7,268 bases of DNA from Bryobacterales bacterium (GTDB taxonomy: Bacteria; Acidobacteriota; Terriglobia; Bryobacterales; Bryobacteraceae), in the NCBI GenBank assembly GCA_003139735.1, contig PLGA01000501.1, positions 224 through 7,491 on the forward strand. The letters run 5' to 3'. Shown piece after piece: positions 6,222-7,268 of the stretch (positions are counted from its first letter, which is position 1; every line of letters begins with the position of its first letter). The translations under genes and the position numbers were made by a program. The notes under the pieces were generated by a model. The model was not told the DNA's origin and ran no database searches. It saw only the letters and a list, made by a program, of their open reading frames with translations.

Positions 6222-7268
6222 ATGGCGCCAGCCTTGAATACAGGAACTCAACCGGAAACATTGACGAAGGCGCCACCCACAGCTTATCGAGGGCCACTCG
6301 CCATTGTAACCACGCTGTTCTTCATGTGGGGCTCGCTCACCTCCCTGAACGACGTGCTGATCCCATACGCTCAACATGTCTTCAATCTCAGACTTGCCGC
6401 GAGCATGCTGATTCAGACCGCCTTTTTCTCAGCCTACTTTGTCTTTTCGATTCCGTCGGCCAAAATCATCGACTGGCTCGGATACAAGAGGGCGATCGTC
6501 GTGGGATTGTTGACGATGGTCGTGGCCTGTCTTGGATTTTATCCGGCAGCAAAAATCTCCTCGTTTCCGTTCTTCCTGGCGGCTCTCATCGTGCTGGCGA
6601 CTGGAATCACGATTCTCCAGGTGGCGGCGAACCCCTACGTGGCCGTACTGGGAAATCCGCAAACCGCCTCCAGTCGCCTGAATCTTACTCAGGCCTTCAA
6701 TTCGCTGGGCACGGCGGTGTTCCCCTGGGTCGGGGCGCGCGTCATTCTTGGAACCACATCCGCTGCGCTTGCCCAGAGTACTTCGGAGGAAGCAACCGCC
6801 ATCGTCAGGTTGTACGTGTACTTCTTCGCGGTGGCGTTATGCATTCTGGCGATTGGCATTGGCATGTCGAAACTCCCCAAGATCGAGTCCGCCGAACACC
6901 GCATCGGCGAAAAGGTGAACGACTCTCTCTGGAAACATCCGAATCTCGTCTTCGGGGCGATTGGGATCTTCGTATACGTCGGCGGCGAAGTTGCGATTGG
7001 GAGCTCCATCTCCAACTATCTGGCCCTGCCCGGCATTGGCGGATTCGCGTCGAGCATCGCCGACCCAGCTCTCCGCTATCACGCTGCATTGGCAGAGGCG
7101 GCCAGGTACATATCGCTGTATTGGCTCGGCGCCATGATTGGGAGGTTTGTCGGGTCGGCAATCCTGCAGAAGGTCAAAGCCGGCAAACTGCTGGCGCTGT
7201 GCGCGGTGATGGCCGCCCTGCTGGTTAGCGTTTCGGTTCTGACCAGCGGGCATGTGGCCATGTGGTCC
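6222..7268 (+). CDS. FucP/GluP-type MFS sugar permease, 3' end outside the window
   Basis: A proton-coupled sugar importer of the FHS family in the major facilitator superfamily, in the inner membrane. I translated 349 codons from the ATG at 6222 with no stop before the right edge; FucP relatives have about 400-440 residues, so the last few helices are missing. Seen: TM1 at about 25-48 with FFMWGSLTSLNDVLIPYAQ, whose Asp44 matches the proton- and sugar-linked Asp46 of E. coli FucP; and TM4 ending ILQVAANPYVAVLG (131-144), then SSRLNLTQAFNSLGT (150-164), the family signature. Gln133 stands where FucP has Glu135. LQVAANPY with SRLNLTQAFNSLGT points to the glucose/galactose (GluP) branch rather than fucose. 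Purine-rich GAGAAG and GGAAG precede the start. Divergent from galM, it probably imports the hexose that the mutarotase acts on. Confidence 0.93.
   Translation, partial: MAPALNTGTQPETLTKAPPTAYRGPLAIVTTLFFMWGSLTSLNDVLIPYAQHVFNLRLAASMLIQTAFFSAYFVFSIPSAKIIDWLGYKRAIVVGLLTMVVACLGFYPAAKISSFPFFLAALIVLATGITILQVAANPYVAVLGNPQTASSRLNLTQAFNSLGTAVFPWVGARVILGTTSAALAQSTSEEATAIVRLYVYFFAVALCILAIGIGMSKLPKIESAEHRIGEKVNDSLWKHPNLVFGAIGIFVYVGGEVAIGSSISNYLALPGIGGFASSIADPALRYHAALAEAARYISLYWLGAMIGRFVGSAILQKVKAGKLLALCAVMAALLVSVSVLTSGHVAMWS

Noticed and set aside
5948..7228. A 426-residue open frame on the plus strand
   Set aside because: It is out of frame with the permease, which shows clear FHS-family motifs and hydrophobic helices from 6222 onward. 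This frame gives Arg- and Gly-rich text with no motif.
2..7268. A new multigene defence, mobile or biosynthetic system
   Set aside because: The five genes are a repair enzyme, a small membrane protein, a propeller protein, a mutarotase and a permease. No transposase, toxin, nucleotide-signalling enzyme, CRISPR array or biosynthetic core accompanies them, and the helicase-nuclease alone is ordinary repair machinery.

Overview
The window is 7.3 kb of GC-rich bacterial chromosome with five protein genes, two of them cut by the window edges. No RNA gene, transposase, CRISPR array or phage gene is visible. Three things suggest a soil-type Acidobacteriota (Solibacter/Bryobacter-like), at moderate confidence: the gene content (a DUF6526-like membrane protein, an exported beta-propeller protein, an exported mutarotase and a GluP-like sugar permease), the strong third-position GC bias, and a miniature palindromic repeat. 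No phylogenetic search was possible.

Layout. Positions 2-3022 (+) hold the 3' part of a RecB/AddA-type helicase-nuclease whose Walker A region lies upstream of the window. It carries helicase motifs Ia to VI, then a PD-(D/E)XK nuclease domain framed by four cysteines that fit an iron-sulfur staple. A small two-helix membrane protein of the DUF6526 type follows at 3047-3481 (+), 24 bases later. Its Shine-Dalgarno sequence forms the loop of a perfect 6-bp hairpin. It runs tail to tail, 12 bases apart, into an exported FG-GAP/VCBS beta-propeller protein at 3494-4654 (-).

Upstream of the propeller gene on the same strand is an exported aldose 1-epimerase (galM), 4760-5899 (-). A miniature palindrome (4675-4750) lies between these two genes: 21-bp perfect inverted arms flanked by an 11-bp direct repeat. 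A 322-bp divergent intergenic region (5900-6221) holds a strong hairpin and a LacI-operator-like palindrome. The last gene is a FucP/GluP-type MFS sugar permease, 6222 to the window end (+), open at the right edge.

How the genes fit together. The right half looks like a sugar-uptake locus. An exported mutarotase would interconvert the alpha and beta anomers of glucose or galactose outside the cytoplasm, and the divergently encoded permease would import the sugar. The propeller protein may share the galM transcript, but its role is unknown. The left half concerns double-strand-break repair and has no evident link to the right half. I see no convincing new multigene system. The best leads are the palindromic element, the Shine-Dalgarno hairpin and the iron-sulfur cysteines of the helicase-nuclease.
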